From: Erpobdella octoculata
Taxonomy: Eukaryota > Annelida > Clitellata > Hirudinida > Erpobdellidae
Assembly (NCBI GenBank): GCA_963978895.1
Contig: OZ022247.1
Span: 20,927,658 to 20,991,657 of the forward strand
Reading direction: 5' to 3'
DNA: 64,000 bases
In this document: positions 48,001 to 60,000 of the stretch, piece after piece
How positions within the stretch are numbered: position 1 is the first letter of the stretch
How the letters are laid out: every line of letters begins with the position of its first letter
Notes under the pieces: generated by a model
Told to the model about the DNA's origin: nothing
The model's input: the letters and a program-made list of their open reading frames with translations, nothing else
Database searches by the model: none
Translations under genes and position numbers: made by a program

Positions 48001-51000
48001 AGATTCAGTTGTGGTTGTTGGTGTTGTTGTCGATTCGGTAGTAGTAGATTCAGTTGTTGTTGTTGGTGTTGTAGTACTTTCTGTTGTAGTAGATTCAGTT
48101 GTGGTAGTGGGTGTTGTTGTCGATTCGGTAGTAGTAGATTCAGTTGTGGTTGTTGGTGTTGTTGTACTTTCTGTTGTAGTAGATTCAGTTGTGGTTGTTG
48201 GTGTTGTAGTACTTTCTGTTGTAGTAGATTCAGTTGTGGTAGTTGGTGTTGTTGTCGATTCTGTTGTAGTAGATTCAGTTGTGGTTGTTGGTGTTGTTGT
48301 ACTTTCTGTTGTAGTAGATTCAGTTGTGGTTGTTGGTGTTGTAGTACTTTCTGTTGTAGTAGATTCAGTTGTGGTAGTTGGTGTTGTTGTCGATTCTGTT
48401 GTAGTAGATTCAGTTGTGGTTGTTGGTGTTGTTGTACTTTCTGTTGTAGTAGATTCAGTTGTGGTTGTTGGTGTTGTAGTACTTTCTGTTGTAGTAGATT
48501 CAGTTGTGGTTGTTGGTGTTGTAGTACTTTCTGTTGTAGTAGATTCAGTTGTGGTAGTTGGTGTTGTAGTACTTTCTGTTGTAGTAGATTCAGTTGTGGT
48601 AGTTGGTGTTGTTGTTGATTCGGTAGTAGTAGATTCAGTTGTGGTAGTTGGTGTTGTAGTACTTTTTGTTGTAGTAGATTCAGTTGTGGTAGTTGGTGTT
48701 GTTGTTGATTCGGTAGTAGTAGATTCAGTTGTGGTAGTTGGTGTTGTTGTCGATTCTGTTGTAGTAGATTCAGTTGTGGTTGTTGGTGTTGTTGTCGATT
48801 CGGTAGTAGTAGATTCAGTTGTTGTTGTTGGTGTTGTAGTACTTTCTGTTGTAGTAGATTCAGTTGTGGTAGTGGGTGTTGTTGTCGATTCGGTAGTAGT
48901 AGATTCAGTTGTGGTTGTTGGTGTTGTTGTACTTTCTGTTGTAGTAGATTCAGTTGTGGTTGTTGGTGTTGTAGTACTTTCTGTTGTAGTAGATTCAGTT
49001 GTGGTAGTTGGTGTTGTTGTCGATTCTGTTGTAGTAGATTCAGTTGTGGTTGTTGGTGTTGTTGTACTTTCTGTTGTAGTAGATTCAGTTGTGGTTGTTG
49101 GTGTTGTAGTACTTTCTGTTGTAGTAGATTCAGTTGTGGTAGTTGGTGTTGTTGTCGATTCTGTTGTAGTAGATTCAGTTGTGGTTGTTGGTGTTGTTGT
49201 ACTTTCTGTTGTAGTAGATTCAGTTGTGGTTGTTGGTGTTGTAGTACTTTCTGTTGTAGTAGATTCAGTTGTGGTTGTTGGTGTTGTAGTACTTTCTGTT
49301 GTAGTAGATTCAGTTGTGGTAGTTGGTGTTGTAGTACTTTCTGTTGTAGTAGATTCAGTTGTGGTAGTTGGTGTTGTTGTTGATTCGGTAGTAGTAGATT
49401 CAGTTGTGGTAGTTGGTGTTGTAGTACTTTCTGTTGTAGTAGATTCAGTTGTGGTAGTTGGTGTTGTAGTACTTTCTGTTGTAGTAGATTCAGTTGTGGT
49501 AGTTGGTGTTGTTGTCGATTCGGTAGTAGTAGATTCAGTTGTGGTTGTTGGTGTTGTAGTACTTTCTGTTGTAGTAGATTCAGTTGTGGTAGTTGGTGTT
49601 GTTGTTGATTCGGTAGTAGTAGATTCAGTTGTGGTAGTTGGTGTTGTTGTCGATTCTGTTGTAGTAGATTCAGTTGTGGTTGTTGGTGTTGTTGTCGATT
49701 CGGTAGTAGTAGATTCAGTTGTTGTTGTTGGTGTTGTAGTACTTTCTGTTGTAGTAGATTCAGTTGTGGTAGTGGGTGTTGTTGTCGATTCGGTAGTAGT
49801 AGATTCAGTTGTGGTTGTTGGTGTTGTAGTACTTTCTGTTGTAGTAGATTCAGTTGTGGTAGTTGGTGTTGTTGTCGATTCTGTTGTAGTAGATTCAGTT
49901 GTGGTTGTTGGTGTTGTTGTACTTTCTGTTGAAGTAGATTCAGTTGTGGTTGTTGGTGTTGTAGTACTTTCTGTTGTAGTAGATTCAGTTGTGGTTGTTG
50001 GTTTTGTAGTACTTTCTGTTGTAGTAGATTCAGTTGTGGTTGTTGGTGTTGTAGTACTTTCTGTTGTAGTAGATTCAGTTGTGGTAGTTGGTGTTGTAGT
50101 ACTTTCTGTTGTAGTAGATTCAGTTGTGGTAGTTGGTGTTGTTGTCGATTCGGTAGTAGTAGATTCAGTTGTGGTTGTTGGTGTTGTAGTACTTTCTGTT
50201 GTAGTAGATTCAGTTGTGGTAGTTGGTGTTGTTGTTGATTCGGTAGTAGTAGATTCAGTTGTGGTAGTTGGTGTTGTTGTCGATTCTGTTGTAGTAGATT
50301 CAGTTGTGGTTGTTGGTGTTGTAGTACTTTCTGTTGTAGTAGATTCAGTTGTGGTAGTTGGTGTTGTAGTACTTTCTGTTGTAGTAGATTCAGTTGTGGT
50401 TGTTGGTGTTGTAGTACTTTCTGTTGTAGTAGATTCAGTTGTGGTAGTTGGTGTTGTTGTTGATTCGGTAGTAGTAGATTCAGTTGTGGTTGTTGGTGTT
50501 GTAGTACTTTCTGTTGTAGTAGATTCAGTTGTGGTAGTTGGTGTTGTAGTACTTTCTGTTGTAGTAGATTCAGTTGTGGTAGTTGGTGTTGTTGTCGATT
50601 CGGTAGTAGTAGATTCAGTTGTGGTTGTTGGTGTTGTAGTACTTTCTGTTGTAGTAGATTCAGTTGTGGTAGTTGGTGTTGTTGTTGATTCGGTAGTAGT
50701 AGATTCAGTTGTGGTAGTTGGTGTTGTTGTCGATTCTGTTGTAGTAGATTCAGTTGTGCTTGTTGGTGTTGTTGTACTTTCTGTTGAAGTAGATTCAGTT
50801 GTGGTTGTTGGTGTTGTAGTACTTTCTGTTGTAGTAGATTCAGTTGTGGTAGTTGGTGTTGTAGTACTTTCTGTTGTAGTAGATTCAGTTGTGGTAGTTG
50901 GTGTTGTAGTACTTTCTGTTGTAGTAGATTCAGTTGTGGTTGTTGGTGTTGTAGTACTTTCTGTTGTAGTAGATTCAGTTGTGGTAGTTGGTGTTGTTGT

Positions 51001-54000
51001 TGATTCGGTAGTAGTAGATTCAGTTGTGGTAGTTGGTGTTGTAGTACTTTCTGTTGTAGTAGATTCAGTTGTGGTAGTTGGTGTTGTTGTCGATTCTGTT
51101 GTAGTAGATTCAGTTGTGGTTGTTGGTGTTGTTGTACTTTCTGTTGTAGTAGATTCAGTTGTGGTTGTTGGTGTTGTAATACTTTCTGTTGTAGTAGATT
51201 CAGTTGTGGTAGTTGGTGTTGTTGTCGATTCTGTTGTAGTAGATTCAGTTGTGGTTGTTGGTGTTGTTGTACTTTCTGTTGTAGTAGATTCAGTTGTGGT
51301 TGTTGGTGTTGTAGTACTTTCTGTTGTAGTAGATTCAGTTGTGGTTGTTGGTGTTGTAGTACTTTCTGTTGTAGTAGATTCAGTTGTGGTAGTTGGTGTT
51401 GTTGTCGATTCGGTAGTAGTAGATTCAGTTGTGGTTGTTGGTGTTGTAGTACTTTCTGTTGTAGTAGATTCAGTTGTGGTAGTTGGTGTTGTTGTTGATT
51501 CGGTAGTAGTAGATTCAGTTGTGGTAGTTGATGTTGTTGTCGATTCTGTTGTAGTAGATTCAGTTGTGGTAGTTGGTGTTGTAGTACTTTCTGTTGTAGT
51601 AGATTCAGTTGTGGTTGTTGGTGTTGTAGTACTTTCTGTTGTAGTAGATTCAGTTGTGGTAGTTGGTGTTGTTGTCGATTCGGTAGTAGTAGATTCAGTT
51701 GTGGTTGTTGGTGTTGTAGTACTTTCTGTTGTAGTAGATTCAGTTGTGGTAGTTGGTGTTGTTGTTGATTCGGTAGTAGTAGATTCAGTTGTGGTAGTTG
51801 ATGTTGTTGTCGATTCTGTTGTAGTAGATTCAGTTGTGGTAGTTGGTGTTGTAGTACTTTCTGTTGTAGTAGATTCAGTTGTGGTTGTTGGTGTTGTAGT
51901 ACTTTCTGTTGTAGTAGATTCAGTTGTGGTAGTTGGTGTTGTTGTCGATTCGGTAGTTGTAGATTCAGTTGTGGTTGTTGGTGTTGTAGTACTTTCTGTT
52001 GTAGTAGATTCAGTTGTGGTTGTTGGTGTTGTTGTACTTTCTGTTGTAGTAGATTCAGTTGTGGTTGTTGGTGTTGTAGTACTTTCTGTTGTAGTAGATT
52101 CAGTTGTGGTAGTTGGTGTTGTTGTCGATTCGGTAGTAGTAGATTCAGTTGTGGTTGTTGGTGTTGTAGTACTTTCTGTTGTAGTAGATTCAGTTGTGGT
52201 AGTTGGTGTTGTTGTTGATTCGGTAGTAGTAGATTCAGTTGTGGTAGTTGATGTTGTTGTCGATTCTGTTGTAGTAGATTCAGTTGTGGTAGTTGGTGTT
52301 GTAGTACTTTCTGTTGTAGTAGATTCAGTTGTGGTTGTTGGTGTTGTAGTACTTTCTGTTGTAGTAGATTCAGTTGTGGTAGTTGGTGTTGTAGTACTTT
52401 CTGTTGTAGTAGATTCAGTTGTGGTAGTTGGTGTTGTTGTCGATTCGGTAGTAGTAGATTCAGTTGTGGTTGTTGGTGTTGTAGTACTTTCTGTTGTAGT
52501 AGATTCAGTTGTGGTAGTTGGTGTTGTTGTTGATTCGGTAGTAGTAGATTCAGTTGTGGTAGTTGGTGTTGTTGTCGATTCTGTTGTAGTAGATTCAGTT
52601 GTGGTTGTTGGTGTTGTTGTCGATTCGGTAGTAGTAGATTCAGTTGTTGTTGTTGGTGTTGTAGTACTTTCTGTTGTAGTAGATTCAGTTGTGGTAGTGG
52701 GTGTTGTAGTACTTTCTGTTGTAGTAGATTCAGTTGTGGTTGTTGGTGTTGTAGTACTTTCTGTTGTAGTAGATTCAGTTGTGGTAGTTGGTGTTGTTGT
52801 TGATTCGGTAGTAGTAGATTCAGTTGTGGTAGTTGGTGTTGTAGTACTTTCTGTTGTAGTAGATTCAGTTGTGGTAGTTGGAGTTGTTGTACTTTCTGTT
52901 GTAGTAGATTCAGTTGTGGTTGTTGGTGTTGTAGTACTTTCTGTTGTAGTAGATTCAGTTGTGGTAGTTGGTGTTGTTGTCGATTCGGTAGTAGTAGATT
53001 CAGTTGTGGTTGTTGGTGTTGTAGTACTTTCTGTTGTAGTAGATTCAGTTGTGGTTGTTGGTGTTGTTGTACTTTCTGTTGTAATAGATTCAGTTGTGGT
53101 TGTTGGTGTTGTAGTACTTTCTGTTGTAGTAGATTCAGTTGTGGTAGTTGGTGTTGTTGTCGATTCGGTAGTAGTAGATTCAGTTGTGGTTGTTGGTGTT
53201 GTAGTACTTTCTGTTGTAGTAGATTCAGTTGTGGTAGTTGGTGTTGTTGTTGATTCGGTAGTAGTAGATTCAGTTGTGGTAGTTGATGTTGTTGTCGATT
53301 CTGTTGTAGTAGATTCAGTTGTGGTAGTTGGTGTTGTAGTACTTTCTGTTGTAGTAGATTCAGTTGTGGTTGTTGGTGTTGTAGTACTTTCTGTTGTAGT
53401 AGATTCAGTTGTGGTAGTTGGTGTTGTAGTACTTTCTGTTGTAGTATATTCAGTTGTGGTAGTTGGTGTTGTTGTCGATTCGGTAGTAGTAGATTCAGTT
53501 GTGGTTGTTGGTGTTGTAGTACTTTCTGTTGTAGTAGATTCAGTTGTGGTAGTTGGTGTTGTTGTTGATTCGGTAGTAGTAGATTCAGTTGTGGTAGTTG
53601 GTGTTGTTGTCGATTCTGTTGTAGTAGATTCAGTTGTGGTTGTTGGTGTTGTTGTCGATTCGGTAGTAGTAGATTCAGTTGTTGTTGTTGGTGTTGTAGT
53701 ACTTTCTGTTGTAGTAGATTCAGTTGTGGTAGTGGGTGTTGTTGTCGATTCGGTAGTAGTAGATTCAGTTGTGGTTGTTGGTGTTGTAGTACTTTCTGTT
53801 GTAGTAGATTCAGTTGTGGTAGTTGGTGTTGTTGTCGATTCTGTTGTAGTAGATTCAGTTGTGGTTGTTGGTGTTGTTGTTGTTGTACTTTCTGTTGAAG
53901 TAGATTCAGTTGTGGTTGTTGGTGTTGTAGTTCTTTCTGTTGTTGTAGATTCAGTTGTGGTAGTTGGTGTTGTAGTACTTTCTGTTGTAGTAGATTCAGT

Positions 54001-57000
54001 TGTGGTAGTTGGTGTTGTTGTACTTTCTGTTGTAGTAGATTCAGTTGTGGTTGTTGGTGTTGTAGTACTTTCTGTTGTAGTAGATTCAGTTGTGGTAGTT
54101 GGTGTTGTTGTCGATTCGGTAGTAGTAGATTCAGTTGTGGTTGTTGGTGTTGTAGTACTTTCTGTTGTAGTAGATTCAGTTGTGGTTGTTGGTGTTGTTG
54201 TACTTTCTGTTGTAATAGATTCAGTTGTGGTTGTTGGTGTTGTAGTACTTTCTGTTGTAGTAGATTCAGTTGTGGTAGTTGGTGTTGTTGTCGATTCGGT
54301 AGTAGTAGATTCAGTTGTGGTTGTTGGTGTTGTAGTACTTACTGTTGTAGTAGATTCAGTTGTGGTAGTTGGTGTTGTTGTTGATTCGGTAGTAGTAGAT
54401 TCAGTTGTGGTAGTTGATGTTGTTGTCGATTCTGTTGTAGTAGATTCAGTTGTGGTAGTTGGTGTTGTAGTACTTTCTGTTGTAGTAGATTCAGTTGTGG
54501 TTGTTGGTGTTGTAGTACTTTCTGTTGTAGTAGATTCAGTTGTGGTAGTTGGTGTTGTAGTACTTTCTGTTGTAGTATATTCAGTTGTGGTAGTTGGTGT
54601 TGTTGTCGATTCGGTAGTAGTAGATTCAGTTGTGGTTGTTGGTGTTGTAGTACTTTCTGTTGTAGTAGATTCAGTTGTGGTAGTTGGTGTTGTTGTTGAT
54701 TCGGTAGTAGTAGATTCAGTTGTGGTAGTTGGTGTTGTTGTCGATTCTGTTGTAGTAGATTCAGTTGTGGTTGTTGGTGTTGTTGTCGATTCGGTAGTAG
54801 TAGATTCAGTTGTTGTTGTTGGTGTTGTAGTACTTTCTGTTGTAGTAGATTCAGTTGTGGTAGTGGGTGTTGTTGTCGATTCGGTAGTAGTAGATTCAGT
54901 TGTGGTTGTTGGTGTTGTAGTACTTTCTGTTGTAGTAGATTCAGTTGTGGTAGTTGGTGTTGTTGTCGATTCTGTTGTAGTAGATTCAGTTGTGGTTGTT
55001 GGTGTTGTTGTTGTTGTACTTTCTGTTGAAGTAGATTCAGTTGTGGTTGTTGGTGTTGTAGTTCTTTCTGTTGTTGTAGATTCAGTTGTGGTAGTTGGTG
55101 TTGTAGTACTTTCTGTTGTAGTAGATTCAGTTGTGGTAGTTGGTGTTGTTGTACTTTCTGTTGTAGTAGATTCAGTTGTGGTTGTTGGTGTTGTAGTACT
55201 TTCTGTTGTAGTAGATTCAGTTGTGGTAGTTGGTGTTGTTGTCGATTCGGTAGTAGTAGATTCAGTTGTGGTTGTTGGTGTTGTAGTACTTTCTGTTGTA
55301 GTAGATTCAGTTGTGGTTGTTGGTGTTGTTGTACTTTCTGTTGTAATAGATTCAGTTGTGGTTGTTGGTGTTGTAGTACTTTCTGTTGTAGTAGATTCAG
55401 TTGTGGTAGTTGGTGTTGTTGTCGATTCGGTAGTAGTAGATTCAGTTGTGGTTGTTGGTGTTGTAGTACTTACTGTTGTAGTAGATTCAGTTGTGGTAGT
55501 TGGTGTTGTTGTTGATTCGGTAGTAGTAGATTCAGTTGTGGTAGTTGATGTTGTTGTCGATTCTGTTGTAGTAGATTCAGTTGTGGTAGTTGGTGTTGTA
55601 GTACTTTCTGTTGTAGTAGATTCAGTTGTGGTTGTTGGTGTTGTAGTACTTTCTGTTGTAGTAGATTCAGTTGTGGTAGTTGGTGTTGTAGTACTTTCTG
55701 TTGTAGTATATTCAGTTGTGGTAGTTGGTGTTGTTGTCGATTCGGTAGTAGTAGATTCAGTTGTGGTTGTTGGTGTTGTAGTACTTTCTGTTGTAGTAGA
55801 TTCAGTTGTGGTAGTTGGTGTTGTTGTTGATTCGGTAGTAGTAGATTCAGTTGTGGTAGTTGGTGTTGTTGTCGATTCTGTTGTAGTAGATTCAGTTGTG
55901 GTTGTTGGTGTTGTTGTCGATTCGGTAGTAGTAGATTCAGTTGTTGTTGTTGGTGTTGTAGTACTTTCTGTTGTAGTAGATTCAGTTGTGGTAGTGGGTG
56001 TTGTTGTCGATTCGGTAGTAGTAGATTCAGTTGTGGTTGTTGGTGTTGTAGTACTTTCTGTTGTAGTAGATTCAGTTGTGGTAGTTGGTGTTGTTGTCGA
56101 TTCTGTTGTAGTAGATTCAGTTGTGGTTGTTGGTGTTGTTGTTGTTGTACTTTCTGTTGAAGTAGATTCAGTTGTGGTTGTTGGTGTTGTAGTTCTTTCT
56201 GTTGTTGTAGATTCAGTTGTGGTAGTTGGTGTTGTAGTACTTTCTGTTGTAGTAGATTCAGTTGTGGTAGTTGGTGTTGTAGTACTTTCTGTTGTAGTAG
56301 ATTCAGTTGTGGTTGTTGGTGTTGTAGTACTTTCTGTTGTAGTAGATTCAGTTGTGGTAGTTGGTGTTGTTGTTGATTCGGTAGTAGTAGATTCAGTTGT
56401 GGTAATTGGTGTTGTAGTACTTTCTGTTGTAGTAGATTCAGTTGTGGTAGTTGGTGTTGTTGTCGATTCTGTTGTAGTAGATTCAGTTGTGGTTGTTAGT
56501 GTTGTTGTACTTTCTGTTGTAGTAGATTCAGTTGTGGTTGTTGGTGTTGTAGTACTTTCTGTTGTAGTAGATTCAGTTGTGGTAGTTGGTGTTGTTGTCG
56601 ATTCTGTTGTAGTAGATTCAGTTGTGGTTGTTGGTGTTGTTGTACTTTCTGTTGTAGTAGATTCAGTTGTGGTTGTTGGTGTTGTAGTACTTTCTGTTGT
56701 AGTAGATTCAGTTGTGGTTGTTGGTGTTGTAGTACTTTCTGTTGTAGTAGATTCAGTTGTGGTAGTTGGTGTTGTTGTTGATTCGGTAGTAGTAGATTCA
56801 GTTGTGGTAGTTGGTGTTGTAGTACTTTCTGTTGTAGTAGATTCAGTTGTGGTAGTTGGTGTTGTTGTCGATTCTGTTGTAGTAGATTCAGTTGTGGTTG
56901 TTAGTGTTGTTGTACTTTCTGTTGTAGTAGATTCAGTTGTGGTTGTTGGTGTTGTTGTACTTTCTGTTGTAGTAGATTCAGTTGTGGTAGTTGGTGTTGT

Positions 57001-60000
57001 TGTCGATTCGGTAGTAGTAGATTCAGTTGTGGTTGTTGGTGTTGTAGTACTTTCTGTTGTAGTAGATTCAGTTGTGGTAGTTGGTGTTGTTGTTGATTCG
57101 GTAGTAGTAGATTCAGTTGTGGTAGTTGATGTTGTTGTCGATTCTGTTGTAGTAGATTCAGTTGTTGTAGTTGGTGTTGTAGTACTTTCTGTTGTAGTAG
57201 ATTCAGTTGTGGTTGTTGGTGTTGTAGTACTTTCTGTTGTAGTAGATTCAGTTGTGGTAGTTGGTGTTGTTGTCGATTCGGTAGTAGTAGATTCAGTTGT
57301 GGTTGTTGGTGTTGTAGTACTTTCTGTTGTAGTAGATTCAGTTGTGGTAGTTGGTGTTGTTGTTGATTCGGTAGTAGTAGATTCAGTTGTGGTAGTTGAT
57401 GTTGTTGTCGATTCTGTTGTAGTAGATTCAGTTGTGGTAGTTGGTGTTGTAGTACTTTCTGTTGTAGTAGATTCAGTTGTGGTTGTTGGTGTTGTAGTAC
57501 TTTCTGTTGTAGTAGATTCAGTTGTGGTAGTTGGTGTTGTAGTACTTTCTGTTGTAGTAGATTCAGTTGTGGTTGTTGGTGTTGTAGTACTTTCTGTTGT
57601 AGTAGATTCAGTTGTGGTAGTTGGTGTTGTTGTTGATTCGGTAGTAGTAGATTCAGTTGTGGTAGTTGGTGTTGTAGTACTTTCTGTTGTAGTAGATTCA
57701 GTTGTGGTAGTTGGTGTTGTTGTCGATTCTGTTGTAGGAGATTCAGTTGTGGTTGTTGGTGTTGTTGTACTTTCTGTTGTAGTAGATTCAGTTGTGGTTG
57801 TTGGTGTTGTAGTACTTTCTGTTGTAGTAGATTCAGTTGTGGTAGTTGGTGTTGTTGTCGATTCGGTAGTAGTAGATTCAGTTGTGGTTGTTGGTGTTGT
57901 AGTACTTTCTGTTGTAGTAGATTCAGTTGTGGTAGTTGGTGTTGTTGTTGATTCGGTAGTAGTAGATTCAGTTGTGGTAGTTGATGTTGTTGTCGATTCT
58001 GTTGTAGTAGATTCAGTTGTGGTAGTTGGTGTTGTAGTACTTTCTGTTGTAGTAGATTCAGTTGTGGTTGTTGGTGTTGTAGTACTTTCTGTTGTAGTAG
58101 ATTCAGTTGTGGTAGTTGGTGTTGTAGTACTTTCTGTTGTAGTAGTATCAGTTGTGGTAGTTGGTGTTGTTGTCGATTCTGTTGTTGTAGGTTCAGTTGT
58201 GGTAGTTGGTGTTGTTGTCGATTCTGTTGTAGTAGATTCAGTTGTGGTAGTTGGTGTTGTAGTACTTTCTGTTGTAGTAGATTCAGTTGTGGTTGTTGGT
58301 GTTGTAGTACTTTCTGTTGTAGTAGATTCAGTTGTGGTAGTTGGTGTTGTTGTTATTTCTGTTGAAGTAGATTCAGTTGTGGTTGTTGGTGTTGTAGTAC
58401 TTTCTGTTGTAGTAGATTCAGTTGTGGTAGTTGGTGTTGTAGTACTTTCTGTTGTAGTAGATTCAGTTGTGGTAGTTGGTGTTGTTGTCGATTCTGTTGT
58501 AGTAGATTCAGTTGTGGTTGTTGGTGTTGTAGTACTTTCTGTTGTAGTAGATTCAGTTGTGGTAGTTGGTGTTGTTGTTGATTCGGTAGTAGTAGATTCA
58601 GTTGTGGTAGTTGGTGTTGTTGTCGATTCTGTTGTAGTAGATTCAGTTGTGGTTGTTGGTGTTGTTGTCGATTCGGTAGTAGTAGATTCAGTTGTTGTTG
58701 TTGGTGTTGTAGTACTTTCTGTTGTAGTAGATTCAGTTGTGGTAGTGGGTGTTGTTGTCGATTCGGTAGTAGTAGATTCAGTTGTGGTTGTTGGTGTTGT
58801 AGTACTTTCTGTTGTAGTAGATTCAGTTGTTGTAGTTGGTGTTGTTGTCGATTCTGTTGTAGTAGATTCAGTTGTGGTAGTTGGTGTTGTAGTACTTTCT
58901 GTTGTAGTAGATTCAGTTGTGGTAGTTGGTGTTGTTGTCGATTCTGTTGTTGTAGGTTCAGTTGTGGTAGTTGGTGTTGTTGTCGATTCTGTTGTAGTAG
59001 ATTCAGTTGTGGTAGTTGGTGTTGTAGTACTTTCTGTTGTAGTAGATTCAGTTGTGGTTGTTGGTGTTGTAGTACTTTCTGTTGTAGTAGATTCAGTTGT
59101 GGTAGTTGGTGTTGTTGTACTTTCTGTTGAAGTAGATTCAGTTGTGGTTGTTGGTGTTGTAGTACTTTCTGTTGTAGTAGATTCAGTTGTGGTAGTTGGT
59201 GTTGTTGTACTTTCTGTTGTAGTAGATTCAGTTGTGGTAGTTGGTGTTGTTGTCGATTCTGTTGTAGTAGATTCAGTTGTGGTAGTTGGTGTTGTTGTCG
59301 ATTCTGTTGTAGTAGATTCAGTTGTGGTAGTTGGTGTTGTAGTACTTTCTGTTGTAGTAGATTCAGTTGTGGTTGTTGGTGTTGTAGTACTTTCTGTTGT
59401 AGTAGATTCAGTTGTGGTAGTTGGTGTTGTAGTACTTTCTGTTGTAGTAGATTCAGTTGTGGTAGTTGGTGTTGTTGTTGATTCGGTAGTAGTAGATTCA
59501 GTTGTGGTAGTTGGTGTTGTAGTACTTTCTGTTGTAGTAGATTCAGTTGTGGTAGTTGGTGTTGTTGTCGATTCTGTTGTAGTAGATTCAGTTGTGGTTG
59601 TTGGTGTTGTTGTTGTTGTACTTTCTGTTGTAGTAGATTCAGTTGTGGTTGTTGGTGTTGTAGTACTTTCTGTTGTAGTAGATTCAGTTGTGGTAGTTGG
59701 TGTTGTTGTCGATTCTGTTGTAGTAGATTCAGTTGTGGTTGTTGGTGTTGTTGTACTTTCTGTTGTAGTAGATTCAGTTGTGGTTGTTGGTGTTGTAGTA
59801 CTTTCTGTTGTAGTAGATTCAGTTGTGGTTGTTGGTGTTGTAGTACTTTCTGTTGTAGTAGATTCAGTTGTGGTAGTTGGTGTTGTTGTTGATTCGGTAG
59901 TAGATTCAGTTGTGGAAGTTGGTGTTGTAGTACGTTCTGTTGTAGTAGATTCAGTTGTGGTAGTTGGTGTTGTTGTCGATTCTGTTGTTGTAGATTCAGT

